A DNA stretch of 64,000 nucleotides from an uncultured Eubacteriales bacterium (lineage in GTDB: Bacteria; Bacillota; Clostridia; Peptostreptococcales; Anaerovoracaceae), in contig CACYYD010000001.1 in NCBI GenBank assembly GCA_902778585.1, positions 62,001 through 126,000 of the forward strand. Reading direction: 5' to 3'. The first letter of the stretch is position 1. Each line of letters opens with the position of its first letter. The translations under genes were made by a program, and so were the position numbers. Positions 1-7,405 of the stretch are shown here, piece after piece. The notes beneath the pieces were generated by a model. That model searched no databases. It had not been told where the DNA came from and worked only from the letters and a program-made list of their open reading frames with translations.

Positions 1-8
1 TGAAAGCG

Positions 9-767
9 TTAATCCTGCAGAGCTTCGAAACCGAATGTCGATGCCATTACTCTGGCCATTCTTTCCTTACGGCAGTTGTCGCAAAGGCAGTCAGGCTCGT
101 TCCCGCTTCTCTTTGCGGCCTCTGCGATCTGCTCAGGTGTTCCTATGACTTCTCCGCAGTGCTCACAGTGGACCAGATCGAAGGTCTTTCCCCAGATGGT
201 CCTTGTATTGAAGTCCTCAGACATCTCTATAGCCTTAGTAGGGCATACCTTCGCGCAGGCTCCGCAGCCTATGCAAACGCTGCTCGGGTCACCGTAAGGA
301 GTTGAGATAGCCTTTGTTATACCTCTGTTGACCGTAGAGATAGCTCCTACTGAGAGTGAACCGCACACCTTCGCGCAGAGTCCGCACATGACGCATTTTT
401 CGCCGTCCACCTTTATGAACCTGTCTATCTCAGGAGCTTTGTAGTACTTGCACATCCTTGCGATCTCAGGGCTCTCAGGAGCGCGCTTTGCAAGCAGGGT
501 GAGTATCATCGCACGCTCGCGCTTTATGCGCTCGCTGTTCGTCTCAACTTCGATTTCACTGTTAACAGGGTATACGCATGACACGACAACGCTCTTGCGG
601 CCGCGGTCCGTTATCTCGACTATACAGAGCCTGCATGCGCCCATGCCTTCTTCGAGCGAGTCATGCTGGCAGAGGGTAGGGATGGTGATGCCGTTTATGC
701 GCGCGATGTTCAGCAGGAATTCGCCTTTTTCACAGCTGCATTCCTTTCCGTCTATTTTTATGATCAT
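9..767 (-). CDS. Iron-sulfur subunit, NuoG/HydA N-terminal type (no H-cluster)
   Basis: Predicted electron-transfer subunit of 252 residues. It has an N-terminal [2Fe-2S] ferredoxin fold (Cys33, 45, 48, 64) and two [4Fe-4S] clusters (CVMCGLCAKVC from about residue 125, CIGCGACAKVCP from about 155). A C-terminal cysteine-rich tail (CEHC near 201, CLCDNC near 227) may bind a further metal. It resembles the front part of NuoG or of the HydA subunit of bifurcating [FeFe]-hydrogenases, but no hydrogenase H-cluster domain follows. The start was chosen at the ATG that overlaps the upstream stop by 4 bases (ATGA), with a GGGAGG-like site before it. It is the last gene visible in the AOR operon; I infer that it wires the NADH module to AOR or ferredoxin. 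Anything downstream lies outside the window. Confidence 0.8.
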   Translation of the reverse strand: MIIKIDGKECSCEKGEFLLNIARINGITIPTLCQHDSLEEGMGACRLCIVEITDRGRKSVVVSCVYPVNSEIEVETNSERIKRERAMILTLLAKRAPESPEIARMCKYYKAPEIDRFIKVDGEKCVMCGLCAKVCGSLSVGAISTVNRGITKAISTPYGDPSSVCIGCGACAKVCPTKAIEMSEDFNTRTIWGKTFDLVHCEHCGEVIGTPEQIAEAAKRSGNEPDCLCDNCRKERMARVMASTFGFEALQD

Positions 768-2557
768 CTTGCGGCCCTCCCTTCTGTACGTACTGCGTCG
801 AATCTGCAGTTCTCGCGGCAGCTTCCGCAGGCGATGCACTTGCTTGCGTCTATGCTGTGAGCCTTTCTGACCTCACCGGAGATGGCTCCGGCAGGGCAGG
901 CCCTTGCGCACGAAGTGCAGCCTCTGCAGGCTTCAGGATCGATCCTGAATGTCGTAAGCTCCTTGCAGACTCCCGCAGGACATCTGTGCTCAAGGATATG
1001 GGCTTCATACTCGTCCCTGAAATACTTGAGGGTGGTGAGCACCGGATTAGGTGCCGACTTTCCGAGCGCGCAGAGCGAGCAGTCTATCATCGTCTCGCCG
1101 AGAGCCTCGAGAAGGTCAAGATCTTCCATTGTGCCGCGTCCTTCGCAGATATCTGTAAGGATCTGAAGCATCTGCTTGAGACCTTCACGGCACGGAGTGC
1201 ACTTTCCGCAGGACTCGCCGCAGAGGAAGTTGACGTAGTATCTGGCGACATCGACCATGCAGCTTCTGTCGTCCATTACGATCATTCCGCCGGATCCCAT
1301 CATCGCGCCGTATTCCTTGAGAGTATCAAAGTCGACAGGGAGGTCGAGCATCGATTCAGGTATGCATCCGCCCGACGGTCCTCCGGTCTGTACGGCTTTG
1401 AAAGGTCTGTCACCCTTGATACCGCCGCCGATGTCAAAGATGAGCTCGCGGAGGGTAGTGCCCATAGGGACTTCCACAAGGCCCGTTCTCTTGACTTTTC
1501 CTACGAGGGCGAATACCTTGGTGCCCTTGCTCTTTTCCGTTCCGACGGAAGCGAAATCCGCTCCGCCGCGGCTGATTATGTACGGAACATTGGCCAGAGT
1601 CTCAACATTGTTGAGAACGGTAGGCTGGTTCCACAGACCTCTCTGAACGGATCTTATATACTTTGCGCGCGGTTCGCCGACCTTGCCTTCGACCGACTGC
1701 ATCAGAGCAGTAGACTCGCCGCAGACGAAAGCTCCTCCGCCGCGGACCACTTCGAGATGCAGCTTTCTTCCCGTGCCGCAGATATCGTCGCCGATGAATC
1801 CAGCGGCTTCTGCGTCTGCAAGAGCTTTGCGGACGTTATTTACAGCAAGATTGTACTCATCACGGATGTACAGGTAGCCCTGCTCGGATCCGATGGCCAG
1901 CGCGCATATCGCAAGACCTTCAATGACGCTGTGAGGGTCTCCTTCGAGTATGGACCTGTCCATGAACGCGCCCGGGTCGCCCTCGTCGCCGTTGCAGGCC
2001 ACATACTTAGGGAAGTTGTCATATCCGAGTGCCGTGCGCCATTTGCGTCCGGTAGGGAAGCCTGCGCCTCCACGTCCTCTGAGGCCCGAAGCATCGATTT
2101 CGTCGATTATCTCTTCAGGAGTCATGCCGAGTGCCTTCCGGAGGCCTTCATAGCCGCCGGATGCGATGTAATCCTCTATATGGGCAGGGGATATCTTTCC
2201 GATGTTTCTGAGGGCAATTTTGATCTGAGGAGCATAGAACGGGTTCTCGTCCTGGCTCTTTACGTATTCGCCCTTATCGTTTTTATAGAGCAGCTTCTCT
2301 ACAAGCTCTCCGTTTTCAACAGTCTTTTCAAGAATGTCCTCTACGTCGGATACCTTTACGTGGTAGTAGGATATCTCATCGGGGAGAATGGTGACGAGAG
2401 GACCGTTCTCACAGAAACCGTTGCAGCCTGTGCGCTTTATCTCGCACTCGACCTTTACGCCTTCAGCGCCCGCCGTAAGCCTTTCGAATTCCTCTGCGAC
2501 CTTTGCGCTGCCGTTTGCAAGACAGCCGGTGCCGCAGCATATGCGGATGGTCTTCAT
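764..2557 (-). CDS. NADH-binding flavoprotein subunit, NuoF/HydB type
   Basis: A protein of 597 residues in three parts. The N-terminal thioredoxin-like [2Fe-2S] domain has Cys near 8-13 and 45-49. The NuoF core has the FMN/NAD(H) loop GRGGAGFPTG near 161-170 and a [4Fe-4S] site CGKCTPCREG near 470. The C-terminal bacterial ferredoxin domain carries two [4Fe-4S] motifs (CRGCTSCARACP and CIACGSCRENC). This layout is that of HydB/HndC in electron-bifurcating hydrogenases rather than complex I. It should oxidise or reduce NAD(H) and pass electrons to the small Fe-S subunit encoded directly downstream. It lies 3 bases after the NuoE-like gene. A good AAAGGAGG-type site precedes the ATG. Confidence 0.88.
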   Translation of the reverse strand: MKTIRICCGTGCLANGSAKVAEEFERLTAGAEGVKVECEIKRTGCNGFCENGPLVTILPDEISYYHVKVSDVEDILEKTVENGELVEKLLYKNDKGEYVKSQDENPFYAPQIKIALRNIGKISPAHIEDYIASGGYEGLRKALGMTPEEIIDEIDASGLRGRGGAGFPTGRKWRTALGYDNFPKYVACNGDEGDPGAFMDRSILEGDPHSVIEGLAICALAIGSEQGYLYIRDEYNLAVNNVRKALADAEAAGFIGDDICGTGRKLHLEVVRGGGAFVCGESTALMQSVEGKVGEPRAKYIRSVQRGLWNQPTVLNNVETLANVPYIISRGGADFASVGTEKSKGTKVFALVGKVKRTGLVEVPMGTTLRELIFDIGGGIKGDRPFKAVQTGGPSGGCIPESMLDLPVDFDTLKEYGAMMGSGGMIVMDDRSCMVDVARYYVNFLCGESCGKCTPCREGLKQMLQILTDICEGRGTMEDLDLLEALGETMIDCSLCALGKSAPNPVLTTLKYFRDEYEAHILEHRCPAGVCKELTTFRIDPEACRGCTSCARACPAGAISGEVRKAHSIDASKCIACGSCRENCRFDAVRTEGRAAR

Positions 2558-2560
2558 CGC

Positions 2561-3028
2561 TTATCCCTCCTTTCTGTAGGAGTCAAGCACCTGCGGGAGC
2601 TTCTCCATAGTCATCTTGCCATAATAAGTATCGTCGACGACCATTACAGGCGCGAGCGCACAGGATCCCAGGCAGTTTACCAGCTCGAGGCTGAAGAGCC
2701 CGTCCTCGGTGGTCTCGCCGTCTGCTATGCCAAGCGCGCGGGTGATGCCTTCCACCAGAGTCATTGAGCCTCTGATGTGACAGGCAGTGCCGTCGCAAAG
2801 TTTGATTATATGTTTCCCCTTTGGCTTGAGGGACAGAGCCTTATAGAATGTCGCCATGGAGTAGAGCGTCGAAAGAGGGACGCTCAGGTAGTCAGCCAGC
2901 GCCTCAAGACCTTCCCTCGGGATATACTGGAATTCATGCTGAAGGTCCTGCATAATAGCCAGACTGTAATGCTGGTCGGCAGGGTAGGACTTCAGTATCT
3001 CATTGATCTTTTCTGTGTTAACAGGCAA
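2561..3028 (-). CDS. NuoE-like [2Fe-2S] subunit (HndA/HydC type)
   Basis: Thioredoxin-like [2Fe-2S] protein of the NuoE/HydC family, the usual partner of NuoF/HydB. The four cluster cysteines are visible as CDGTAC (Cys-x4-Cys) and CLGSC (Cys-x3-Cys). The start is uncertain. No ATG is available near the expected N-terminus, and two TTG codons fit, at 3028 (155 residues) and 3067 (168 residues). I list the shorter form because it does not run into the MoaD-like gene, whose stop is at 3051. Neither start has an ideal ribosome binding site, so translation may be coupled to the upstream gene. It sits between the MoaD-like and NuoF-like genes in the AOR operon. Confidence 0.85.
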   Translation of the reverse strand: MPVNTEKINEILKSYPADQHYSLAIMQDLQHEFQYIPREGLEALADYLSVPLSTLYSMATFYKALSLKPKGKHIIKLCDGTACHIRGSMTLVEGITRALGIADGETTEDGLFSLELVNCLGSCALAPVMVVDDTYYGKMTMEKLPQVLDSYRKEG

Positions 3029-3050
3029 TTTTCTGTACCAGCCTTTCTGT

Positions 3051-3335
3051 TTAACCCCCTGCAACAACAGGGAATATAAGTACGGTATCAGTGTCCTTGA
3101 GAGGAGCCTCAGGGCCGCCTATGAAGTCTATGCGGCGCCCGTTGACCATTACGATGGAGCGGTCACATATGCCGTTGCCGTCCGGAGTCAGAAGCTCGGT
3201 CCGGAACTTATCCCCGAAACGCTCTGCTATCTGCCTGCAGAGGACAATGACACTGTCTGCTTCCTGAGGCCAATCCATCTCCTTGCACCCGGCAAAATCC
3301 GGATCGCGGTAGTATGCAAAGAATTTTACTGTCAT
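3051..3335 (-). CDS. moaD: MoaD/ThiS-family sulfur carrier protein
   Basis: Small ubiquitin-fold protein of 94 residues ending in Gly-Gly (FPVVAGG), the hallmark of MoaD/ThiS sulfur carriers. The C-terminal glycine is adenylated and thiocarboxylated by a MoeB/ThiF-type enzyme; a candidate lies at 6719-7405. In pterin cofactor synthesis MoaD donates sulfur in the MoaE-MoaD complex. It is encoded inside the AOR operon, between AOR and the NADH module, suggesting a dedicated supply of tungstopterin. MoaD-like genes next to AOR are common in anaerobes. A GGAGGAG site lies just upstream. No MoaE is present in the window. Confidence 0.85.
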   Translation of the reverse strand: MTVKFFAYYRDPDFAGCKEMDWPQEADSVIVLCRQIAERFGDKFRTELLTPDGNGICDRSIVMVNGRRIDFIGGPEAPLKDTDTVLIFPVVAGG

Positions 3336-3361
3336 TACGGTCTCCTCCGATAATGCACCAA

Positions 3362-3391
3362 ATCCGGAAGCGGCATGTGCCGCTCCCGGAT
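3362..3391 (-). other. Intercistronic stem-loop after aor
   Basis: Inverted repeat ATCCGG-aa-GCGGCA / TGCCGC-tc-CCGGAT in the gap between the AOR stop and the MoaD-like start. On the mRNA strand it is not followed by a T-run, so it is more likely a 3'-end stabiliser that keeps AOR message abundant than a full terminator. The T-run on the plus strand side does not terminate any plus-strand gene. Confidence 0.55.
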
Positions 3392-3421
3392 CATTGTGTT
3401 TTTTTTATGTTTGCGGTCGGA

Positions 3422-5224
3422 TCAGAGACCGAGCTCTGCATCCTTTGCTGCTGTCGGAACGCCTTCAGCATCCCAGCCGCGTACTTCATAGTATTCCTTG
3501 AGCATCGTCTCAAGTTCATTTACCTTGCCCTTGGCAGGTCCGGTCTTGAGCTCTTCTCTCAGGAGGCGAGGAGGGAGTGTATCCTTCTCGACGCCGGCTA
3601 CTATGTTGAACTTCTTCTCGAGGTTCCAGATGCGCTCGCCCTTCAGAAGGATGTCTTCATCTGACTCATCATCCCAGCCGCATGCTTCTCTAAGCATACC
3701 GGCTATCTCAGGCAGACCCTGTCCGAATGTTGTGAACAGGCAGATCCCGGCTGAGTCGCAGAGTGCTGTGAGATCCTGGAAGATCTTGAGTGTTGCAGCC
3801 TTGCCTTCAGTTACCAGCGGATCCATAGCGCTAGGGATACCGAGTACCTCAGGCGAGATCATGTATCCTCTTACGTGGCAGCCGCCTCTGTTGGATGTAG
3901 CATACTCAAGACCGATGCCCTGGATAGCACGTCCGTCGTATGCAGGCATCTCCTGCTTCTTGACTGACATCGAGAGTTCAGGGTGTCCGTACTTTTCAGC
4001 CATGCGGTACGAACCGAGTCCCATGATCTTTCCAAAGCCTTCGCCCTTGCATGTCATCTCTGTAGCATCTACCATGGCCTGCGCATCGCCGAATCTCAGC
4101 GGGAAGCCGATCTCTTCTTCCTTGATGCAGCCCATCTCGAAGAGCTCCATAGCACATGCGATCGTCGAACCCATAGTGATAGGGTCAAGACCGTACTGGT
4201 TGCAGAGGAAGTTTGCCTTGCAGACAGCTCCGAGGTCGTCTACTCCGCATGCCGATCCGAATGACCAGCCTGCCTCATACTCAGGACCTTCGCCTCTGGA
4301 CTTGAATGCGCCCTCAGCGATGTCTACGAGTCTTCCGCAGCCGATGGAGCAGCCGAAGCAGCCCTTGTTGCGGATAAGATGCTTAGCGGCGAGAGTCTCA
4401 CCCGAGATGTCGTCAGCCTGAGGGAAGAGTGCTCCGTCACGGCCGTTATTGACAGGAAGTCCGCCTACACTGTTTACAATGTTTACGAGGATCATCGTTC
4501 CCAGCTGTCCGAGGCCCGCTCCTGTAACAGGGTGAGCGGCCAGAGTTGCCCTGGCATCCGCGCATACATTGAAGAATGCGTCAGGATGAGCTACCTTGAC
4601 TGACTTTGTACCCTTGACTGCGATGGCCTTGAGCATCTTGGAACCCATAACGGCTCCTGTGCCTCCGCGGCCCGCAGCGCGGTGCTTATCGTTCATGATT
4701 CCTGCAAAGAGGACACCTTCCTCGGCTGCCTTCGAGATAGTAGCGATCCTGAAGTTTTCTCCGCACTCAGCGTAGAGGGCTTCCGTAGCATCAAATACAT
4801 CTGATCCCCAGATGGCTGAAGCGTCGCGGAGCTCTACCTTGTCATCGTTGATGTACAGGTATACCGGCTTCTCGGAGATGCCTTCAAAGATGATCCCGTC
4901 GTATCCGGCATACTTGAGCTCAGGACCGAAGTGGCCGCCCGAGTTCGAAGCTTCGATGGTGCCGGTGAGAGGGGACTTGCAGATGACATTGTATCTGCCG
5001 CCCGATGTGGCGAATGTACCTGTCAGAGGACCTGTCATGAAGATCAGGTTGTTTCCCGGACCGAAAACATCGCACTTAGGATCACACTCGTCGCAGAAAT
5101 ACTTTGTTCCGAGACCTCTTGCGCCTACAAAATCATGTGCGCTTTTATCGTTGAGAGGCTCCTTGACTATCTTGCCCGTGTTCAGATTTACACGGATGAT
5201 CGTTCCTACATATCCGTTGTTCAT
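3422..5224 (-). CDS. aor: Aldehyde:ferredoxin oxidoreductase (tungsten enzyme)
   Basis: Catalytic subunit of the AOR family, which interconverts aldehydes and carboxylic acids at a tungsten bis-pyranopterin site with a nearby [4Fe-4S] cluster. Counting from the second Met, the cluster cysteines fall at 289, 292, 296 and 495. The catalytic-region Glu (in GEGPEYE, about 312) and His (in GGCHVRGY, about 450) match the positions known from the Pyrococcus furiosus enzyme almost exactly. The length of 600 residues is typical. Two adjacent ATGs exist; the second has better spacing from GAGGAGG. The gene is directly coupled to the upstream ferredoxin gene (TAATGATG). Neighbouring tungstate transporter genes support tungsten over molybdenum. 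The specific aldehyde substrate cannot be told from sequence. Confidence 0.95.
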   Translation of the reverse strand: MNNGYVGTIIRVNLNTGKIVKEPLNDKSAHDFVGARGLGTKYFCDECDPKCDVFGPGNNLIFMTGPLTGTFATSGGRYNVICKSPLTGTIEASNSGGHFGPELKYAGYDGIIFEGISEKPVYLYINDDKVELRDASAIWGSDVFDATEALYAECGENFRIATISKAAEEGVLFAGIMNDKHRAAGRGGTGAVMGSKMLKAIAVKGTKSVKVAHPDAFFNVCADARATLAAHPVTGAGLGQLGTMILVNIVNSVGGLPVNNGRDGALFPQADDISGETLAAKHLIRNKGCFGCSIGCGRLVDIAEGAFKSRGEGPEYEAGWSFGSACGVDDLGAVCKANFLCNQYGLDPITMGSTIACAMELFEMGCIKEEEIGFPLRFGDAQAMVDATEMTCKGEGFGKIMGLGSYRMAEKYGHPELSMSVKKQEMPAYDGRAIQGIGLEYATSNRGGCHVRGYMISPEVLGIPSAMDPLVTEGKAATLKIFQDLTALCDSAGICLFTTFGQGLPEIAGMLREACGWDDESDEDILLKGERIWNLEKKFNIVAGVEKDTLPPRLLREELKTGPAKGKVNELETMLKEYYEVRGWDAEGVPTAAKDAELGL

Positions 5225-5226
5225 CA

Positions 5227-5697
5227 TTACGCCTCCTCTCCGATAAGATCTCTGTACTGAGCGCTGACTGCAGCTCTCTTGTCATGGATGGCATCGGTGT
5301 CGACAAACTCCAGAGCGTGTCCCGGGCAATACTTTACGCACTTAGGATCGCCGTCGCAGAGGTCGCACTTGAACACCTTGCTGATAAGAGGATGATAAGA
5401 AATGTTGCCGAGAGGGCAGGCATTCTGGCACATCTTGCAGCCGATGCACTTGCTGTAATTGATGACTACCGCATTGTGCTCATTGCGGGTGATGGCCTTT
5501 ACCGGGCAGACCTTCATGCATGAAGGCTCCTCGCACTGAAGGCACATCATTGGAATGGCTACAGCGGCTTTCTCATACTCGAACACATGCACATTGGCAA
5601 GCTTCGGATTGAATTCTCCGTAGTGTCCGAACGAGCATGCAAGTTCGCATGTACGGCAGCCGATGCACTTTTCCGGCTTGATAACTAACTGTTTCAT
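5227..5697 (-). CDS. 4Fe-4S ferredoxin partner of AOR
   Basis: Electron-transfer protein of 156 residues with several [4Fe-4S] motifs (CIGCRTCELAC, CLQCEEPSCMKVCP, CIGCKMCQNACP, CDLCDGDPKCVKYCP). This is the pattern of multi-cluster small subunits (AorA/HycB/DmsB-like) that accept electrons from molybdo- and tungstoenzymes. It is the first gene of the minus-strand operon and abuts AOR, so it is almost surely the direct redox partner. A GGAGG site lies 27 bases upstream of the ATG with a 15-base perfect palindrome between them (5706-5720), an unusual initiation layout. Confidence 0.9.
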   Translation of the reverse strand: MKQLVIKPEKCIGCRTCELACSFGHYGEFNPKLANVHVFEYEKAAVAIPMMCLQCEEPSCMKVCPVKAITRNEHNAVVINYSKCIGCKMCQNACPLGNISYHPLISKVFKCDLCDGDPKCVKYCPGHALEFVDTDAIHDKRAAVSAQYRDLIGEEA

Positions 5698-5856
5698 AAT
5701 ATCGCGGGCAATAATTGCCCTTCACCTCCCTTATTTACATCAAAAATGAGGAGTAATATCTACACCTTGATTGTAAACGTTTATATTCCTATAAATAATA
5801 TGGGAGAGGGCAGTTGCATATTGCTTTTTGGAATAAGCAAAACCTATAATCGAAGC
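5698..5856. promoter_or_regulatory. Divergent control region between AOR operon and LysR gene
   Basis: This 159-base gap separates the AOR operon (leftward) from the lysR-type gene (rightward), the classic arrangement for LysR autoregulation and activation of a divergent target. It contains the palindrome GGGCAATAATTGCCC at 5706-5720 in the AOR-operon leader and an AT-rich stretch at 5730-5800 likely to carry the regulator site. I cannot assign an exact operator. TTTACATCAAAAATGAGG and TAAACGTTTA are candidates for inspection only. Confidence 0.45.
5821..5850 (+). promoter_or_regulatory. Candidate promoter of the LysR gene
   Basis: TTGCTT (5821-5826), 18-base spacer, perfect TATAAT (5845-5850). 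The -10 box ends only 6 bases before the ATG at 5857, so a normal start of transcription would fall at or next to the start codon and the mRNA would be leaderless. Confidence 0.45.
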
Positions 5857-6738
5857 ATGAACATACAGAATCTGAAGTATTTCGCAACAGTGGCCAAGCT
5901 CGAGAACGTATCGAGGGCGGCGGAGCTCATGCATACCTCGCAGTCTTCGATCTCGAAGAACATCCTGACACTGGAGGAGGAGCTCGGAACAAAGCTTTTT
6001 GACCGGCACGGCAAGAAGCTTATCCTTAATGATGCAGGAAAAAGGTTTCTGGAGAGCTGTGACCGCATACTTCAGGAGACGGAGACCGTAACAAAAGACC
6101 TACGCTACATGTCTACAGGTGATGACAACCTGATACGTATATGCGCGGTAGGAATGGATCCGCATATGTTTACATTCATGTCGATATTCAGGGTCTCTTA
6201 TCCTGATGTGGAATATGCAGTAGACACGATCTCTGATGGTAACGAGCTCCCGGACATAAACAGATATGACCTCATAATCTATCCGGATGAGCTCAGATAC
6301 AGAAAGTTCAAGGGAGTGGATCTTTATACTGAGAAATACATGTTTGCCGTGAGAAACGACAACCCGCTGGCAGAGAGGGTATCACTTCCGGTCAAAAACA
6401 TGAGCGGTCTGCCGATGGTCTTTCTGAGGCATAAAACGGAATATGAATATCCTTACCATGTATGCCTGGCGCAGACGGTGAAGATGAGTGCTGTTAATTT
6501 TGTGGATTCCAGAGACCATCACAGGCAGATGATCTCAAACGGCATAGCATGCGGTTTTGTGCCTGAGGGCAGCGCCGAGATGTACAGGAATGACAGCCGT
6601 ATAAAACTGCTGCATCTGACCGATGACAGATTCACAAGGCAGATGAAAGTCTGCTTCAAAAGAGAAAAGCACCTCTCCGTTACGGGAAGTGCTTTCAGAA
6701 AATCCATGATCGAGTACTTCAATCTGAGAAGCGAATGA
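5857..6738 (+). CDS. LysR-family transcriptional regulator
   Basis: Regulator of 293 residues. The N-terminal winged helix-turn-helix (residues 1-60, with SRAAELMHTSQSSISKNI) is typical of LysR proteins, followed by a two-lobed effector domain (about 90-290). It is transcribed divergently from the AOR operon and probably controls it in response to an aldehyde, acid or metal signal; the ligand is unknown. The start at MNIQNL matches family N-termini. No ribosome binding site is visible and the -10 box sits immediately upstream. Its 3' end overlaps the convergent ThiF-like gene by 20 bases. Confidence 0.88.
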   Translation: MNIQNLKYFATVAKLENVSRAAELMHTSQSSISKNILTLEEELGTKLFDRHGKKLILNDAGKRFLESCDRILQETETVTKDLRYMSTGDDNLIRICAVGMDPHMFTFMSIFRVSYPDVEYAVDTISDGNELPDINRYDLIIYPDELRYRKFKGVDLYTEKYMFAVRNDNPLAERVSLPVKNMSGLPMVFLRHKTEYEYPYHVCLAQTVKMSAVNFVDSRDHHRQMISNGIACGFVPEGSAEMYRNDSRIKLLHLTDDRFTRQMKVCFKREKHLSVTGSAFRKSMIEYFNLRSE

Positions 6739-7405
6739 TGTCAAAACTCATGTCGGCAAGTGATCCTATAAGAAGATTTCCTTCTATGGCAGTCTTACGG
6801 CCGCACAGGTACTGCAGTGCCGCAGCCGCTTCGATGGAAGCGCAGAACGCGGGGGTGACAGGAAGCGAAGTCTTTGAGGATGGCCTGTAATCCTCAGTAT
6901 ATATCTGGTGAAGCAGTCCTGACCCCGGAGGGACCACCATTGCCTGATATTCCCAGCCGCATATGGCTCCGTGTACTATCGCAAGACCGGCTTCGGAAGC
7001 TGCATCTTCTAGCATGAGCCTGGATGCAGCGTTATCAAGGGCATCAACGACAAGGTCAGCATCCGCCATAAGTGCGGGTGCGTTTTCTTTTGTGAGGAAT
7101 TCACAGACTGCCGTTACGCTGATGGAAGGATCGATAGCTTTCACGCGCTCAGCTGCAGCTTCGGCTTTTTTCTGCCCGAGGTTTTCCGAGGTGCTGAGAA
7201 GCTGCCTGTTAAGATTCGATTCCTCGAAAACATCACCGTCAACGACGGTCAGTGATCCTACGCCGGCCCGTGCAAGCTGCTCAATGATATTTCCGCCAAG
7301 GCCTCCGCATCCGGCTACCAGCACTCTGCTGCCGGACAGTTTTTCCATCTCTTCGATGGACAGGGACGGGATGTTCCGGCTGTGTCTCTCTCTTAACTCA
7401 AACAT
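6719..7405 (-). CDS. ThiF/MoeB/HesA-family adenylyltransferase (internal start)
   Basis: Likely independently translated protein of 228 residues. The ATG at 7405 has an AAAGGAG site 7 bases upstream that is intact despite the duplication. The nucleotide-binding motif GCGGLGG (32-38), acidic residues VVDGD (about 54-58) and NLNRQ (64-68) are typical of E1-like enzymes that adenylate the C-terminal glycine of MoaD/ThiS proteins. The two CxxC zinc pairs of MoeB are not evident, so it is closer to short HesA/ThiF-like forms. The MoaD-like protein at 3051-3335 is the obvious substrate. In the present sequence it can also be made as the C-terminal part of the fused ORF. Confidence 0.75.
   Translation of the reverse strand: MFELRERHSRNIPSLSIEEMEKLSGSRVLVAGCGGLGGNIIEQLARAGVGSLTVVDGDVFEESNLNRQLLSTSENLGQKKAEAAAERVKAIDPSISVTAVCEFLTKENAPALMADADLVVDALDNAASRLMLEDAASEAGLAIVHGAICGWEYQAMVVPPGSGLLHQIYTEDYRPSSKTSLPVTPAFCASIEAAAALQYLCGRKTAIEGNLLIGSLADMSFDIIRFSD

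Noticed and set aside
9-767. HydA [FeFe]-hydrogenase
   Set aside because: The N-terminal iron-sulfur domains match, but the H-cluster domain with its cysteine motifs is missing and the protein ends at 252 residues.
857-2767. A 636-codon open frame on the plus strand opposite the NuoF-like gene
   Set aside because: It is antisense to a clear NuoF/HydB protein, shows no domain, and has no ribosome binding site. Long antisense frames recur in this window because of codon bias.
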